The notes below the pieces were generated by a model. That model saw only the letters and a program-made list of their open reading frames with translations, made no database searches and had not been told where the DNA came from. From Clostridium sp. (GTDB lineage Bacteria > Bacillota > Clostridia > Lachnospirales > Lachnospiraceae): a stretch of DNA of 64,000 nt. Both the position numbers and the translations under genes were made by a program. The number at the start of each line of letters is the position of its first letter. Positions within the stretch are counted from its first letter, which is position 1. Below are positions 43,899 through 52,169 of the stretch, piece after piece. Where the stretch lies: assembly GCA_023664605.1 (NCBI GenBank), contig JAMPFF010000006.1, positions 30,977-94,976 on the forward strand, given 5' to 3'.

Positions 43899-45407
43899 TT
43901 ATTTTCTCAACCCTTTCGGGTAATGATTTTTCATTTGACCGTTTCCCGCTTTTCCAAAGCCGACTGTATAGCCGCCGTATGTTAGAAGCGTCCAGCCCTT
44001 TATCGTATCGCTGCAGGCAAATGTCTCCCCCCGCAGATAAGCTTTCGCCTGTTCTTGTGTCATATCATAACACCTGCTTGTTTGTTCGGGCGATAAATAC
44101 AATGCAAGCGCATGTGCGGGTTCTATCCGGTTTTTCTTATAAACGCCCAGATGCAGCCCCGGTCTTAACACGGTAAGACCCTTAAGCGGTATCATCTGTG
44201 TGGGAAGCAGATAGAAATTGTCACCAAACATGATAAACTTTCCTCTATTTTCCCACTTTTCCCATATATCAGCGGATAGCTCCAATTCATCGCTTAAAAA
44301 GCGGCGATATTGCTCCCTATCATCAATTCCGTCTTGTCCTTTCCCTTTTCTTCTTGTCCGCGTTTCTTTCTCCATAACAGAAACAGCAGCCGCCAAGGCG
44401 TCATAGAGTCCGTCTGCTTTTTTTAACTTCGCAATAAAATGCCCTTCTCCCGCTATTTTATGAGGCCATAAGCGCATCGTATGCGCAAGTCCGTCTGCGG
44501 GATTTTCCACCCATTCGCTTCTTCCCGGTGAAAAGAATTTCTCCAGTGTACTTTCTTCTATGGAAAATTCCGGATGCTCCTCTAAAAAGCGGCTGATAAC
44601 GCCCTCGTTTTCCTCCGGTGAAAACGTACAGGTGGAATATACTAAAGTTCCGCCGGGTTTTAGCATAAGCGCCGCCTGTTTTAGTATCGTACGCTGCCTG
44701 TTGGCGCACATAGCGACATTTTCCGGACTCCATTCGCAAACCGCGGTTTCATCTTTGCGAAACATTCCCTCTCCGGAACAGGGCGCGTCCACTAATATCC
44801 TGTCAAAAAATGACGGGAAACGCTCCGCAAGCCTCTCCGGCGTCTCATTGCAGACTACCGCATTAGCGATTCCCATTCTTTCTATATTCTGCGAAAGGAT
44901 TTTGGCTCTGCCGGGAATGATTTCGTTGGCAACTAACAGGCCTTCTCCGCACATTTTTCCCGCTATCTGCGTGCTTTTCCCGCCCGGCGCGGCGCATAAA
45001 TCAAGAATTTTTTCTCCGGGTTTTGGCGAAAGCGTCTCCACGACCGCCATTGCGCTCGGTTCCTGGATATAATAGGCTCCCGCCTCATGAAAAACATGTT
45101 TGCCGGGCTGTGCCTCTTCCTTATAATAAAAGCCCTCCGGCGTCCATGCAACTTCTTCCAGCACAAGCGGCATCCGTGCCAAAAACGTCTCTTTATCCGC
45201 CTTTAACGGATTGAAGCGCAGTCCGTACAGGCGTTTCCCGTCATATGCCTTTAAAAAATCCGGATATTCTTCTTTTAATAAAACCCGCATCCGCTCTGTA
45301 AAATCCCGCGGCAGCGGTATTTTTTCCTCTGTCCGTTCCATCCTGGCGATTTCCTTTTTAGCTTTCTTATCCTTTTTAGTGTACCAAGATTTTGGGCTTT
45401 TTTCCAT
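43899..45407 (-). CDS. rRNA cytosine-C5 methyltransferase (RsmF/NOP2 family)
   Basis: A 502-residue RNA m5C methyltransferase. The SAM-binding domain shows LDLCAAPGGKSTQIAGKMCG, and the catalytic cysteines lie in VDAPCSGEGMF and LVYSTCTFSPEENEGV. The N-terminal part (FLKAYDGKRLYGLRFNPLKA) and a C-terminal PUA-like/RsmF domain (LRPGLHLGVYKKNRIEPAHA) fit the long RsmF-like class found in Firmicutes. The first ATG has GGAAAG upstream; an alternative ATG is at residue 23. Confidence 0.9.
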   Translation of the reverse strand: MEKSPKSWYTKKDKKAKKEIARMERTEEKIPLPRDFTERMRVLLKEEYPDFLKAYDGKRLYGLRFNPLKADKETFLARMPLVLEEVAWTPEGFYYKEEAQPGKHVFHEAGAYYIQEPSAMAVVETLSPKPGEKILDLCAAPGGKSTQIAGKMCGEGLLVANEIIPGRAKILSQNIERMGIANAVVCNETPERLAERFPSFFDRILVDAPCSGEGMFRKDETAVCEWSPENVAMCANRQRTILKQAALMLKPGGTLVYSTCTFSPEENEGVISRFLEEHPEFSIEESTLEKFFSPGRSEWVENPADGLAHTMRLWPHKIAGEGHFIAKLKKADGLYDALAAAVSVMEKETRTRRKGKGQDGIDDREQYRRFLSDELELSADIWEKWENRGKFIMFGDNFYLLPTQMIPLKGLTVLRPGLHLGVYKKNRIEPAHALALYLSPEQTSRCYDMTQEQAKAYLRGETFACSDTIKGWTLLTYGGYTVGFGKAGNGQMKNHYPKGLRK

Positions 45408-45423
45408 ATCTTTCCGATATTAC

Positions 45424-45452
45424 TTGCGTATTTTTTTCAAACTCTGTATAAT
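45424..45452 (+). promoter_or_regulatory. Promoter for the symporter gene
   Basis: TTGCGT (45424-45429), 17 bp, TATAAT (45447-45452), 42 bp upstream of the ATG at 45495 with GAGGAGA as ribosome site. Divergent from the methyltransferase gene. Confidence 0.6.
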
Positions 45453-45494
45453 GGAACACGTGCTATAAATCAAACAAAAGAATGAGGAGAAATT

Positions 45495-47015
45495 ATGATA
45501 TCACAAATTTGTATTATAATCGCAATCGTGGCCTATCTGGGGGTCATGATTTATGTAGGCGTTTCCTACTCCAAAACAAATACCAGCATCGACGCTTTCT
45601 ATCTGGGCGGGCGTAAGCTCGGTCCGATTGTCACCGCCATGAGCGCGGAAGCGTCCGATATGAGCAGTTATCTTTTAATGGGCGTTCCCGGTCTGGCCTA
45701 TCTATCCGGCCTGGCAGAAGCTGGATGGACCGTTATCGGTCTGGCTGTCGGAACTTATTTAAACTGGTTAATCGTTTCCAAAAGAATCAGACGCTACACA
45801 AGCGAATTGCACGCGCTTACCCTGCCGGATTTCTTTTCCAAACGGTATGGCGATGATAAGAATATTCTGACCTGTATAGCGGCCATCATTATTATTATCT
45901 TCTTTATCCCTTATACCGCTTCCGGTTTCGCGGCATGCGCCAAGCTGTTCAACACGCTATTTGGCGTCAACTACATGATAGGCTTGGTAATCAGCGCGGT
46001 TATTATCGTCCTTTACTGTACGTTAGGCGGTTTTCTTGCCGTCAGCACCACGGATTTAATCCAGAGCGTGACGATGACCATTGCCTTGCTTATCGTCATC
46101 TGTTTTGGCGTTTTTTCAGCCGGCGGCTGGAGCAACGTTGTTGCCAATGCCAAATCCCTGCCGGGTTACTTCAGCATGGTGCAATCTTACATTCCATCAA
46201 CGGGAACCGGCACGCCTTACGGTATATTTTCTATTGTCTCTATGTTCGCATGGGGACTTGGCTATTTCGGGATGCCGCATATCCTGTTACGCTTCATGGC
46301 GATTGAAGATGAAGAAAAACTGACGCTTTCCAGAAGAATCGCCAGCATTTGGGTCGTTATCTCCATGGCGGTTGCTGTCCTTATCGGTATTGTCGGCTAC
46401 AGTATGTCAAAAACTTCAATCATCCCGATGTTAGAGGGAAGCAATACGGAAACGGTCATCATACAGATTGCTTCCGCATTAAGCCGACACAACATACTGA
46501 CTGCTCTGCTTGCGGGTATTATCCTTGCAGGTATTCTGGCGGCTACGATGTCTACGGCGGATTCACAGCTTCTGGCGGCGGCGTCAAGCATTTCCCAGAA
46601 TCTCTTGCAGGATTTTGGCAAAAAGAAGATTGACACAAAGACTTCCCTTAAAATTGCAAGAATTACTGTTGTCGTTATTTCGTTAATTTCTATTTTGTTA
46701 GCGTCCAACCCTGACAGTTCCATCTTTCAAATTGTTTCCTTTGCATGGGCGGGATTCGGCGCGGCTTTCGGTCCGGTTGTATTATGCGCGTTATTCTGGA
46801 AGCGTTCCAACAAATGGGGCGCGCTTGCGGGTATGATTACCGGCGGCGCAATGATTTTTATCTGGAAATACGGAATTGCCAAACTCGGCGGCATCTTTGC
46901 CATCTATGAACTGCTTCCCGCATTTATCATAGCGACGATTGTCAATGTCATCGTTTCACTCATTACCGCCGCGCCATCAAAAGAAATTGTCGATACTTTC
47001 GAGCGTATCAAATAA
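45495..47015 (+). CDS. putP: Sodium/proline symporter (SSS family)
   Basis: A 506-residue sodium:solute symporter with about 13 membrane helices and the LeuT-type core. Visible signatures are YLGGRKLGPIVTAMSAEASD, WLIVSKRIRRYTSELHALTL, VSTTDLIQSVTMTIALLIVI, GYFGMPHILLRFMAIEDEEK and ATMSTADSQLLAAASSISQN. The overall match is to PutP; the substrate could be another compatible solute. It has its own promoter and a terminator immediately at the stop. Confidence 0.93.
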   Translation: MISQICIIIAIVAYLGVMIYVGVSYSKTNTSIDAFYLGGRKLGPIVTAMSAEASDMSSYLLMGVPGLAYLSGLAEAGWTVIGLAVGTYLNWLIVSKRIRRYTSELHALTLPDFFSKRYGDDKNILTCIAAIIIIIFFIPYTASGFAACAKLFNTLFGVNYMIGLVISAVIIVLYCTLGGFLAVSTTDLIQSVTMTIALLIVICFGVFSAGGWSNVVANAKSLPGYFSMVQSYIPSTGTGTPYGIFSIVSMFAWGLGYFGMPHILLRFMAIEDEEKLTLSRRIASIWVVISMAVAVLIGIVGYSMSKTSIIPMLEGSNTETVIIQIASALSRHNILTALLAGIILAGILAATMSTADSQLLAAASSISQNLLQDFGKKKIDTKTSLKIARITVVVISLISILLASNPDSSIFQIVSFAWAGFGAAFGPVVLCALFWKRSNKWGALAGMITGGAMIFIWKYGIAKLGGIFAIYELLPAFIIATIVNVIVSLITAAPSKEIVDTFERIK

Positions 47016-47040
47016 AAAAGGCACCGCAAGGTGTCTTTTT
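47015..47040. terminator. Terminator shared by convergent genes
   Basis: AAAAGGCACC, GCAA, GGTGTCTTTT followed by TT: a compact stem at the end of the symporter gene and abutting the stop of the minus-strand gene 47040-47660. Confidence 0.8.
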
Positions 47041-47660
47041 TATTTGCCAAGTGTGCTTCTTTGCCCGTGTTTATTATAAGAATCCAGCAGATAAGCCGTA
47101 TTTATCTGTATTTCATAAACCTCTTCTTTGGTAACGGCCCGCGTTCCATTTTCCTTTTTCTTCTTCGGCTGCTCTTTCTTTTCCTTCCCCGCTTTCTGTT
47201 CCATGCTTTCCAAAAAGGTATGAATGCCGCTTTTTAACTTTTCAATGTACTTTTTATAAGAAAAACGGGGGCTTTGCTTTTCTATCGCCCATCCAACGTC
47301 TGCGACGGCCTCGTTTTTATCCGGTATCACGGTAATGTTGACGGTATCTTTTGGATGCCCGACCGAATGCTGCGCCTTGCCGTTTCCGTCTGTTTTTTCC
47401 CCTGCCTGCCCCAAAGCGCCGATACCGTTTCCAAAACCTGCTGCCGGATTTACATGATAAAAAGGCGGCTGCACTGTCTGTCCACCCGCCTGTGTTACTG
47501 TATGGCTCTCCCTGCCGCTGCCACTCGATGCGCCGCCGTCAAAGGATACCCCTCCAAGCATCTTTTTCTTCTGCCCCGTATCATGATTATGAAAAATACA
47601 TTTCATGACATGGTGTTCCGGAAGCATATTATCCTGTATGCCGTTCATGGTTTTGCCCAA
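47040..47660 (-). CDS. Hypothetical protein, Gly/Ser-rich with basic linker
   Basis: A 206-residue protein I do not recognise. Residues 1-80 are Gly/Ser/His-rich and probably disordered (LGGVSFDGGASSGSGRESHT). Residues 95-150 may form a small helical unit (NEAVADVGWAIEKQSPRFSY, IEKLKSGIHTFLESMEQ). A Lys/Glu-rich linker (160-175) leads to a conserved-looking end, INTAYLLDSYNKHGQRSTLG. There is no signal or membrane segment. It starts 24 bp after the FliD-like gene, so the two are probably one operon. Confidence 0.6.
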   Translation of the reverse strand: MGKTMNGIQDNMLPEHHVMKCIFHNHDTGQKKKMLGGVSFDGGASSGSGRESHTVTQAGGQTVQPPFYHVNPAAGFGNGIGALGQAGEKTDGNGKAQHSVGHPKDTVNITVIPDKNEAVADVGWAIEKQSPRFSYKKYIEKLKSGIHTFLESMEQKAGKEKKEQPKKKKENGTRAVTKEEVYEIQINTAYLLDSYNKHGQRSTLGK

Positions 47661-47684
47661 GTCTTTCCCGAAAATTTTTCGTAT

Positions 47685-48341
47685 TTATGACCAGAAGTTA
47701 AAATAATTTCCCCTTGAACCATAGTTTCGCAGCAGATTCGTATATGCGTTTCCAATCAGACTATTCATACCGGAAACCGCATTCTCCTGTACGTTCACCG
47801 CGGCTGCGCCTGCTTTTTTCGCAAAGGATGAGTCCGTTCCCCATGCCTTTTTCAACTGCTCCACGCTTGCCTGCGAAAGCGTCTTATCGTCTACCGAAAG
47901 CGTTCCGTCCGCATTTTTGGTAACGCCCGTTGCCTGTAAGGAAGAACGGTACATAGTCGCGTAGGAATTTAACTGATTTAAATAACTGTTATCGACTCTG
48001 CTTCCGCTGTTTCTTAAACTTTTCACCATGCCGTTATACTTGCTCACAAACTCTTTTACCTGATTTTTTATCGCGGATGTATCGCCGCTTTCCTGCGCTT
48101 TTGCAAAAAGAGAATCCTCTTTTTCATCTGTCAGTTTAGAGACAATACTTTGCAGTTCGCCCGCATTGTTTTTCATGTTCTGGTAATTCGTCTGTGTGCT
48201 GTTTGTTTTAGTTGACGACTGTGTACCGAAAAGCCGGCTTGCACTGTTCGTACTCAGGCGATCCATCATACGGCTTTTCTTCGTAGTACTCTTATTGCCG
48301 ATTCCAAGCATCGCACTCATAAAATTTCTGGAAACCCTCAT
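47685..48341 (-). CDS. FliD-like helical protein of unknown role
   Basis: A 218-residue protein with a basic, Ser/Thr/Asn-rich N terminus (MRVSRNFMSAMLGIGNKSTT). The helical middle, SAIKNQVKEFVSKYNGMVKS and LNQLNSYATMYRSSLQATGV, then TKNADGTLSVDDKTLSQ, closely follows the pattern at the C-terminal part of the flagellar cap protein FliD (helix with YN, then GxTxNxDGTLxxD). The long FliD body is missing, and no flagellar genes are in the window. It may be a stand-alone secreted or surface helical protein; secretion is not predicted from a standard signal. Confidence 0.55.
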   Translation of the reverse strand: MRVSRNFMSAMLGIGNKSTTKKSRMMDRLSTNSASRLFGTQSSTKTNSTQTNYQNMKNNAGELQSIVSKLTDEKEDSLFAKAQESGDTSAIKNQVKEFVSKYNGMVKSLRNSGSRVDNSYLNQLNSYATMYRSSLQATGVTKNADGTLSVDDKTLSQASVEQLKKAWGTDSSFAKKAGAAAVNVQENAVSGMNSLIGNAYTNLLRNYGSRGNYFNFWS

Positions 48342-48450
48342 ATTAACACCCCTTTTTATTTCATTTCCATCGTCCGGACTTTGTTATATTTATTATATCG
48401 AACATTTAAGCAAAAAATAAAGAGAATTGTCACCAACAACACCGTTTCTG

Positions 48451-49920
48451 TCATGAATTGTCCACCGGCTGCCTGACGCTTCCATCTTCCCGCGTGCTTC
48501 CCTGCAGCATAACGGTCAGGCTAAAAACATCATCCCTGATTTCATGCGTCATCGTTCCGAAATACCGCTCCGTAACGCTTCTCATATTTTTAAGGCCAAT
48601 GCCATGCATCCGGCTGTCAGCTTTTGTTGTCTGCATATTTTTTATCTGTCCGGCATCGCAGTCATTGTCTATACGGATAAAAAACATGCCATTCTTTTGA
48701 TAACTGTGTACAAAAATATGCCGTTTTTCTTTTCTATGGCATTTTAAACACGCCTCCACCGCATTATCAAGCGCATTATTCATGAGAATACCCAAATCAA
48801 ACGCCTCAATGCCAAGCCCTGTCAGATAGATAAAATCACTATCCAGCTCAATGCCTTTCTTTTCGCATTCCTGCCATTTTCTATTCATAATCACATCCGT
48901 TACCGGATTACCCGTGCTGTATTTCATTGTCAGCGTATCCAGCGCATTTTTCATACGATACAAATATTGCTTTGCTTCCTCTCCCGCATCGTTTTGAAAA
49001 AGCTGCTCCATATCCGCGATACAGTTATTCATATCGTGGCGCATACTGCGGATGCCGTCATAAAGCCGCTCCATATCCTGTACATGCCCGGTCATATCTA
49101 AAAGCTGCTGTTTATAAAAAAGCATATTACGTTTTTCCTCTTCGGCGCACATTAGCTCTTTGTATATTTTCGCACTGTATACGATAGATAAAAGACACAA
49201 AAACGTCATCACCGGAACGATGACATACAGCCCCGTATGCTTGTCATAGATAAACTCATAGCTGTTTTCCGTAATGGTAAAAAGCAGACAGCGTAAAATC
49301 AAATCAAACGCCATACCCACCGCCGGGGAAAGCATTAAAAACAGTACCCCCTGCCTGTCCATCCTCTCCGCTCCCCGCCTGTACTTTATCACGGCGCGGC
49401 CGGTGATATAAGCGACTGAAAAATACAATGTTATCAGCAGTACATTCCCCAAAAAACCTAGCATCTGCATATCAGTCACATAGTTTTCCAACGCCGCGGC
49501 GTCATCGATTATCCGGTTTATCCTCCATTCACTGTATGCGCTGATAAAAAGGTTCCAAAACCCGTATATGCCAAGTTTCGACATTTCCAAAACCGCTTCA
49601 TATAAAAGCGTCAGATACAGCTTAACAAGCCCTGTACCCTCATAAAATAAAGTCAGCAGTAAGTAACATACCAACATCATCAAAAATACCTTGACGATGC
49701 TGGTACTGCTTTTTTGTATACCCATATTTTCTCCGTAAAGCAGCTTGTCCAGCCACGCGGAGTTGCCAAGCCAGAAGCCCCAGAGAACAAAGAGCAGGAA
49801 AAACATATATTTTCCCCACTTTGCATACTTTTGTTTCCAATGTAACATATCGCGGCACAAATACAGCAATAAAGCGGCTTTTAGCGCGCATTCCGTTATA
49901 TCGAGCAACTGCCACATCAT
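48451..49920 (-). CDS. GHKL-type sensor histidine kinase (AgrC-like)
   Basis: A 489-residue sensor kinase. Six or seven membrane helices fill residues 1-255. The coiled coil and dimerisation part has the phospho-acceptor His in IRSMRHDMNNCIADMEQ, and the ATP-binding domain has the N box LGILMNNALDNAVEACL and the G box RMHGIGLKNMRSVTER. This is the HPK10 class, which pairs with LytTR response regulators and often senses peptides. Its start overlaps the stop of the D,D-carboxypeptidase gene by four bases. The likely partner is the LytTR regulator at 51287-51988. Confidence 0.9.
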   Translation of the reverse strand: MMWQLLDITECALKAALLLYLCRDMLHWKQKYAKWGKYMFFLLFVLWGFWLGNSAWLDKLLYGENMGIQKSSTSIVKVFLMMLVCYLLLTLFYEGTGLVKLYLTLLYEAVLEMSKLGIYGFWNLFISAYSEWRINRIIDDAAALENYVTDMQMLGFLGNVLLITLYFSVAYITGRAVIKYRRGAERMDRQGVLFLMLSPAVGMAFDLILRCLLFTITENSYEFIYDKHTGLYVIVPVMTFLCLLSIVYSAKIYKELMCAEEEKRNMLFYKQQLLDMTGHVQDMERLYDGIRSMRHDMNNCIADMEQLFQNDAGEEAKQYLYRMKNALDTLTMKYSTGNPVTDVIMNRKWQECEKKGIELDSDFIYLTGLGIEAFDLGILMNNALDNAVEACLKCHRKEKRHIFVHSYQKNGMFFIRIDNDCDAGQIKNMQTTKADSRMHGIGLKNMRSVTERYFGTMTHEIRDDVFSLTVMLQGSTREDGSVRQPVDNS

Positions 49921-51089
49921 TTCTTTCCCCCATTAGAAAGACACTCCTTATACAAATAGGCGTGATCCTCAATACAACGCCATTTTCCCTCGGCGTCGGC
50001 TGTAACGCAGATATACTCTCTGCCGTTTTTATCCATCCCGTAACTGACCGCACAGTGCTTCGACTGCTTCACATAGCCCGTCTTACCGCAAATCACCTCG
50101 CCGCCTGTATCTTTATCCTCGATACGGCGCAAAAACCAGTTCGAGAGTAAAATTCCTTCCGGATGCTTCGTGGTAACAGAGGTCGTATAGGTGTGCGCCG
50201 AAAGGACTTTCCTGCAGGTTTCATTTTTCACGGCAGCCTGCATAACCGCCGCCATATCGCAGAGCGTACAGTAATGGTTTTCTTCGTAAATCCCCACGCA
50301 GTTTGTAAAATGCGCCGTGTCCGACAATCCCATCTCTTCTAACTTCTCATTCATCAATTCCACAAAAGCCTCCTGCGACCCCGCCACATAACAGGCAAGC
50401 CCCAGCGCGCCGTCCGCCCCTGACGGCAGAATGGCGGCATATAATAAATCCCTGATTGTCACCACCTCACCGTTTTCAAATCCGGCGTTACTGCAGTCAT
50501 TTTTCAGGCAATACTCTGTAATTTCACTTGTTATTTCAAACGTATCGTCCAGATTCTCAATATTTTCCACGGCAACTAAAAGCGTCAGCACCTTAGTCAT
50601 GGACGCCGGAACAATGCGAACGTCCTCTCCTTTTCCGGCAAGAATCTTACCGCTTTCCATATCGATAAAAACCGCATAGTTACTGACAATATTGCTTCCC
50701 AGCGTTATCGTGTCCTCTGTCCTGTCATACTCATAAAGCGGCGCGGTTTGTTCCGTATCCTCGTCTTGTCCGTTCTGCGTCTGTTCTTCCACTACGGGAT
50801 TTTCCATATGGATGGTCTGTGCAATCTGTGTATCTATCTGCGTATCGTTCTGCACGGACGGCGTATTTTCCTCCGTGCCCGCTTCCTGCGTCTCTATATC
50901 CGTAATTTCTTCTTTTTTTCCTCTTTCAATAACAATGACAGCTGCAATAAGAAAAACAAGCAAAACTGCCATGCCCGGCAGCGCAAATCTGCGGAACGTC
51001 TCCTGCCTTTGCTTTTTTCGTCTCATTTCCTGCTTTCTTTTTTCCCACCGCGCGCGGCGCGCAGCCTCTTCGTCCAACCGACTCTCCAT
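49917..51089 (-). CDS. D-alanyl-D-alanine carboxypeptidase (PBP5/DacF-like)
   Basis: A 390-residue penicillin-binding protein that trims peptidoglycan stem peptides. A basic N terminus and one membrane helix (FALPGMAVLLVFLIAAVIVI) are followed by a Thr/Glu-rich linker and the catalytic domain. The SxxK motif is ASMTKVLTLLVAVE, the SxN position reads LPSGADGALGLA (Ala for Asn), and KTG is CGKTGYV. The anchor is at the N terminus rather than the usual C-terminal amphipathic helix, and there is no cleavable signal. Translationally coupled to the GHKL kinase gene, which suggests the kinase and the wall enzyme act together. Confidence 0.88.
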   Translation of the reverse strand: MESRLDEEAARRARWEKRKQEMRRKKQRQETFRRFALPGMAVLLVFLIAAVIVIERGKKEEITDIETQEAGTEENTPSVQNDTQIDTQIAQTIHMENPVVEEQTQNGQDEDTEQTAPLYEYDRTEDTITLGSNIVSNYAVFIDMESGKILAGKGEDVRIVPASMTKVLTLLVAVENIENLDDTFEITSEITEYCLKNDCSNAGFENGEVVTIRDLLYAAILPSGADGALGLACYVAGSQEAFVELMNEKLEEMGLSDTAHFTNCVGIYEENHYCTLCDMAAVMQAAVKNETCRKVLSAHTYTTSVTTKHPEGILLSNWFLRRIEDKDTGGEVICGKTGYVKQSKHCAVSYGMDKNGREYICVTADAEGKWRCIEDHAYLYKECLSNGGKK

Positions 51090-51229
51090 CTATTACAATC
51101 TCCGTTTATGACAGTTTCCTTTATTTATGCGGGCAAGTTGCGTAAGCCGCAAATAAGTCTCCGCTAAACGTTTATTATATGACGTATGCCGTCTTTTTGT
51201 CAATCTGCGCAGCTATTGTGGTACAACGC

Positions 51230-51259
51230 AAAAGTGGATAAGCATCCCTATCCACTTTT
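51230..51259 (-). terminator. Terminator-like hairpin between the LytTR regulator and carboxypeptidase genes
   Basis: Perfect 11-bp arms AAAAGTGGATA and TATCCACTTTT with an 8-nt loop, 27 bp after the regulator stop. A short TTTT ends the stem on the minus strand, so termination may be partial. The following 140 bp to the carboxypeptidase start holds no further gene. Confidence 0.6.
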
Positions 51260-51286
51260 ATAACACTTGTTATGACAATGAAATAA

Positions 51287-51988
51287 TTAGATTGATTCCT
51301 GTAAAAACCCGCAGTACGTCTGCACAAACTCCCCGTATTTCCGTTTTGCCAGATAAATCTGTTCGCCGTTACTGACACGGATGCTGGTACTGTCATATCC
51401 TCTGATTTCCGCCAGGGATACGATATAACTGCGGTGGCAGCGGTAGAAGCCCTCGCCCAGCCGCTTCTCTAATTCCTCCATCTTCTCATAAAATTCCAGC
51501 TTCTCCTGCTTCGTATGCAGAATGACTTTTCTGCCGTCGCTCTCCGCATACAAAATATCCGACAGATTCAATCTCCGGTAGCCGTCCGCCGCCTTTACCA
51601 GCATATATCTTTGCCTGCTATTTGCCTTTTCCACTTCTGCAATGGCTCTTTCCATAACCGAAAGCAGCTTTTCTTTTTCCACAGGCTTAAGCAGATAATG
51701 AAAAGCGCCTACGTCAAATGCCTGAAATACCTGTTCCTTTATGCCTGTTACAAAGATTAACAGCATATCGGAAAGTTCCCGCAGCTTTTTCGCTGTCTCC
51801 ATGCCGTCCATGCCATCCATAGCAATATCAAGCAGTACGATATCCGGCATATATGTCTCTCCTATCGTCTCTAACAGTTCCCGTCCGGAGGCAAACTCAC
51901 GTATTATCATTTCCGGAAATGCCTTTCCTAATACCGTGTGTATGCTTTCTCTGACTCTGCTCTCATCATCACAGATTGCAATATTCAT
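51287..51988 (-). CDS. LytTR-family response regulator
   Basis: A 233-residue regulator. The receiver domain starts MNIAICDDESRVRESIHTVL with phospho-acceptor Asp in MPDIVLLDIAMDGMDGMETA and ends in FHYLLKPVEKEKLLSVMERA. The LytTR DNA-binding domain (about 135-230) contains VILHTKQEKLEFYEKMEELE and FYRCHRSYIVSLAEIRGYDS. It likely controls envelope or peptide-signalling genes and pairs with the GHKL kinase encoded downstream. The start at 51988 is the canonical MNIAICDDE; an upstream in-frame codon at 52039 is rejected. Confidence 0.93.
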   Translation of the reverse strand: MNIAICDDESRVRESIHTVLGKAFPEMIIREFASGRELLETIGETYMPDIVLLDIAMDGMDGMETAKKLRELSDMLLIFVTGIKEQVFQAFDVGAFHYLLKPVEKEKLLSVMERAIAEVEKANSRQRYMLVKAADGYRRLNLSDILYAESDGRKVILHTKQEKLEFYEKMEELEKRLGEGFYRCHRSYIVSLAEIRGYDSTSIRVSNGEQIYLAKRKYGEFVQTYCGFLQESI

Positions 51989-52169
51989 ATAAGTTCCAGT
52001 AACTTTCCTTCCTGCCCCTCCATGGCTGTTTACTTTCAAAATCCATTCTCCGGTTTCTGATATTATTATCGGGCAGTTTGTGCCGGTTTCTTAACCGGAA
52101 TGTCATGAAATACGTTGTTTTTGTCATAAACGTTGCGCGGCTGCGGCATTTTTTACCAGGCGCTTATGG

